A stretch of DNA of 64,000 nucleotides from Amoebidium appalachense (lineage: Eukaryota; Ichthyosporea): positions 7,688,001-7,752,000 of the forward strand of contig CAVNZM010000001.1 in assembly GCA_963693365.1 (NCBI GenBank). Reading direction: 5' to 3'. Below, piece after piece: positions 61,987 through 64,000 of the stretch. A program made the position numbers and the translations under genes. Every line of letters starts with the position of its first letter. The first letter of the stretch is position 1. A model generated the notes under the pieces. It was not told the DNA's origin, searched no databases, and saw only the letters and a list, made by a program, of their open reading frames with translations.

Positions 61987-62558
61987 ATATGCCCCTAGTG
62001 TCTGACCCGAATCGGATGTTCACGTGGACTCGAGCCGGTTCGATTCGAAAGGCAGGTGGTGTTGCGTGGTGTGCGAATGGTATTGTATGAAACAACGGGC
62101 TGCTAGGGAGATGCAAATCGCTGCTCTAGGGGATTAGGGAGGTGGGATCCTGGAGTTAATTTTTCTGTGTGTTCGCTTAAAAGTATATTCGGCACTACAG
62201 TAGGTTTCCTATTGATTTTAATTGATCAAATTCCGAATTGCAGTGTTCACTTTTGGGGGTTTCAGGTAGGGTGTGTAGTAGAGGGACAAGTAGCTTTCGG
62301 TTGTCAGTGATTTTGTTTTTTCTTCTTTGTACTGTCACAGTGTATGTATGTGTTTCTGTTTTTCTTTTTTTCAACACATGGTTCTTTTTTTTTCTTTATT
62401 CGATGGTTAGCTTGTGTGTTGTGGTGGTTGCGGTAGAGGAAGACGGACTTTGTGTGTGTGTGTTTGTGCGTGTGCGTGGGTGGGTGGGTGGGTGGGTGGG
62501 TGGGTGGGTGGGTGGGTGGGTGGGTGGAGTTTTTTTTTTTCTTTCTTTTTTTTTTTTT

Positions 62559-62613
<55 letters not shown>

Positions 62614-63173
62614 TTGCGCACACCATAGGGATCGATCGGCAAACACAAGGGTGCCCTCAACGATAACGTTTGGCTTTCTTGAATTCAGCTGCACGGTTAC
62701 AAAAGTTAGTGCCCCTGAAAGCAATTTAAGTTAATCTATCTAATATATCTAAATGAATTGTCTAGGCGAGGCATGCTGTAAGAAATAATTTGTTGCCTTA
62801 CCTAGCATAAAATTTCACGGTCACCTGGGTGTGACGCGTAAGCGTGCCTTCTGCCCGTAATTGATTAAGAAACTGAGATTTGTTTAGATTTTGCACTCTG
62901 TATGATTTGTTTTGTTTCGATATTTGCCACCATGTCACGAAAACCATCATGTAGTAGTTGTGGCTAAAACAGTATCAATAAATAAATCAGTGGTACAAGA
63001 TCCACAATGTGTGTGTGGCAAATTAGTATGATTTCGCTTCTTCTTCTTTCTTCTTTCTTCTTCTCCTTTTTTTTTTTTTTTTTTTTTTGGGGGGGGGGGG
63101 GGGGGGATATTTGAGCACCCAAATTCGAGCAGGTGCATAATCGCACCCGCGCACACACGCGCGCGCGCGCTCA

Positions 63174-63244
<71 letters not shown>

Positions 63245-63440
63245 CTACTACACACAGACAGACATGCACACGTACGAACGTGGCAAACACACGCACACTG
63301 TCAGAGAAGCGACACGAGTGTGCACACAACCACACGTACATATACACTGCGCACACGTTTATCATCCTATCATCACACACATACACACTAAAAAACACGC
63401 GCACACATGTACAAGCGCGCACATGGACACATGCACGCAC

Positions 63441-63472
<32 letters not shown>

Positions 63473-63477
63473 GCACA

Positions 63478-63519
<42 letters not shown>

Positions 63520-64000
63520 TATTGAATAGATGAGCACATTCGCACATACATGTACATGATGTTCATAGATTTAAACCATATTCCTAATTCTTTTTATTGT
63601 TTTATAAAAACATATTCGGAGTTCTTGATGAAAATGATTCAATTCCCTCCGCCCGTGGCACACCTGGCATCCTGCCTGGGCCGGTACAGCACTCTCTCTT
63701 GTGTGATAGCGCAATCAACGTACTTGCGCAAGCATTGGGTCATTTTAGCGCAAAATTTACACTGCACCAATCGTAGTCATCTTCATCTACCTTTCAATCG
63801 CTGATTGGCTGAATCTTGCACACGCGCCTCACACAGAGCGCGGCACACAGCCGCCTGTGTGCGCCGGCAAAACGGAGACCGGAACACACAGTCCGACCTT
63901 TCTCCTCTACCGAAACCTCTGGTGAAGGTGAGGAACGAAAACCAAGAATCCTGTTTCCATCCGATGAATCCGTATAGTATCCGACGTAGTTCGTAGAGTA
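61987..64000. other. Downstream flank, no gene recognised
   Basis: Unique sequence with (GGGT)n (62476-62526), T then G runs (62529-62612), T/G runs (63068-63106), (CA)n (63178-63239) and a mixed CA/CG field to 63518. 63550-64000 is free of repeats and could be the edge of the next gene, but no splice sites or domain are recognisable. Confidence 0.55.

Noticed and set aside
62030-62052. tRNA B-box-like ggttcgattcga
   Set aside because: No A box, acceptor stem or cloverleaf can be drawn around it.

Overview
This is a window of nuclear DNA from a eukaryote, most likely a free-living unicellular one. The genes are split by GT-AG introns, the code is standard (TGA and TAG both end genes), and the proteins carry EGF, F-box/LRR, C2, double-Cache, class III cyclase, LIM and LIMK/TESK-type kinase domains. 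That mix fits a holozoan, apusozoan, amoebozoan or alga; the sequence alone does not decide which. Introns and intergenic DNA are unusually rich in (CA)n/(TG)n arrays and in very long C or G runs, and the computed open frames over those repeats are artefacts.

Layout. (1) 1.5-6.5 kb, plus strand: 3' part of an EGF-repeat protein gene, with six intact 123-bp phase 1-1 EGF exons, one dead EGF exon and a Cys-rich terminal exon. (2) 7.7-11.1 kb, minus strand: a complete three-exon F-box/leucine-rich-repeat gene with one frameshift in a C run. (3) 12.7-16.0 kb, plus: a four-exon coiled-coil protein of 233 aa. (4) 18.7-43.2 kb, plus: a 28-exon receptor-type nucleotide cyclase. By my phase-matched model it runs N-terminal helical/disordered region, C2 domain, TM1, extracellular double-Cache-like sensor, TM2, HAMP-like linker, class III cyclase domain with all catalytic residues, and a short C-terminal helical extension (1354 aa). 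(5) 47.7-48.6 kb, minus: a broken LINE-type reverse transcriptase fragment in a gene-poor, G-run-rich stretch. (6) 52.7-62.0 kb, plus: a nine-exon single-LIM protein kinase of the LIMK/TESK group, 497 aa after allowing for one frameshift beside the catalytic Lys.

The exon models were built by hand: every junction used agrees in reading phase with the next, which is strong internal support, but there is no transcript evidence. As a set the genes suggest signalling: a ligand-sensing cyclase making cAMP, a LIM kinase that in known families controls actin through cofilin, an F-box substrate adaptor, and a probable extracellular EGF protein.

The most unusual features are in the introns. A ~140-bp sequence with a C-rich 3' flank recurs, always in sense orientation, in introns of four plus-strand genes; two copies 24 kb apart in different genes differ at about three positions, so it has recently been copied and resembles an introner-like element. 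Several exons are preceded by decayed tandem copies of their own acceptor and first codons. Many splice sites are formed directly by microsatellites ((CA)n-CAG acceptors, donors running into (GT)n).
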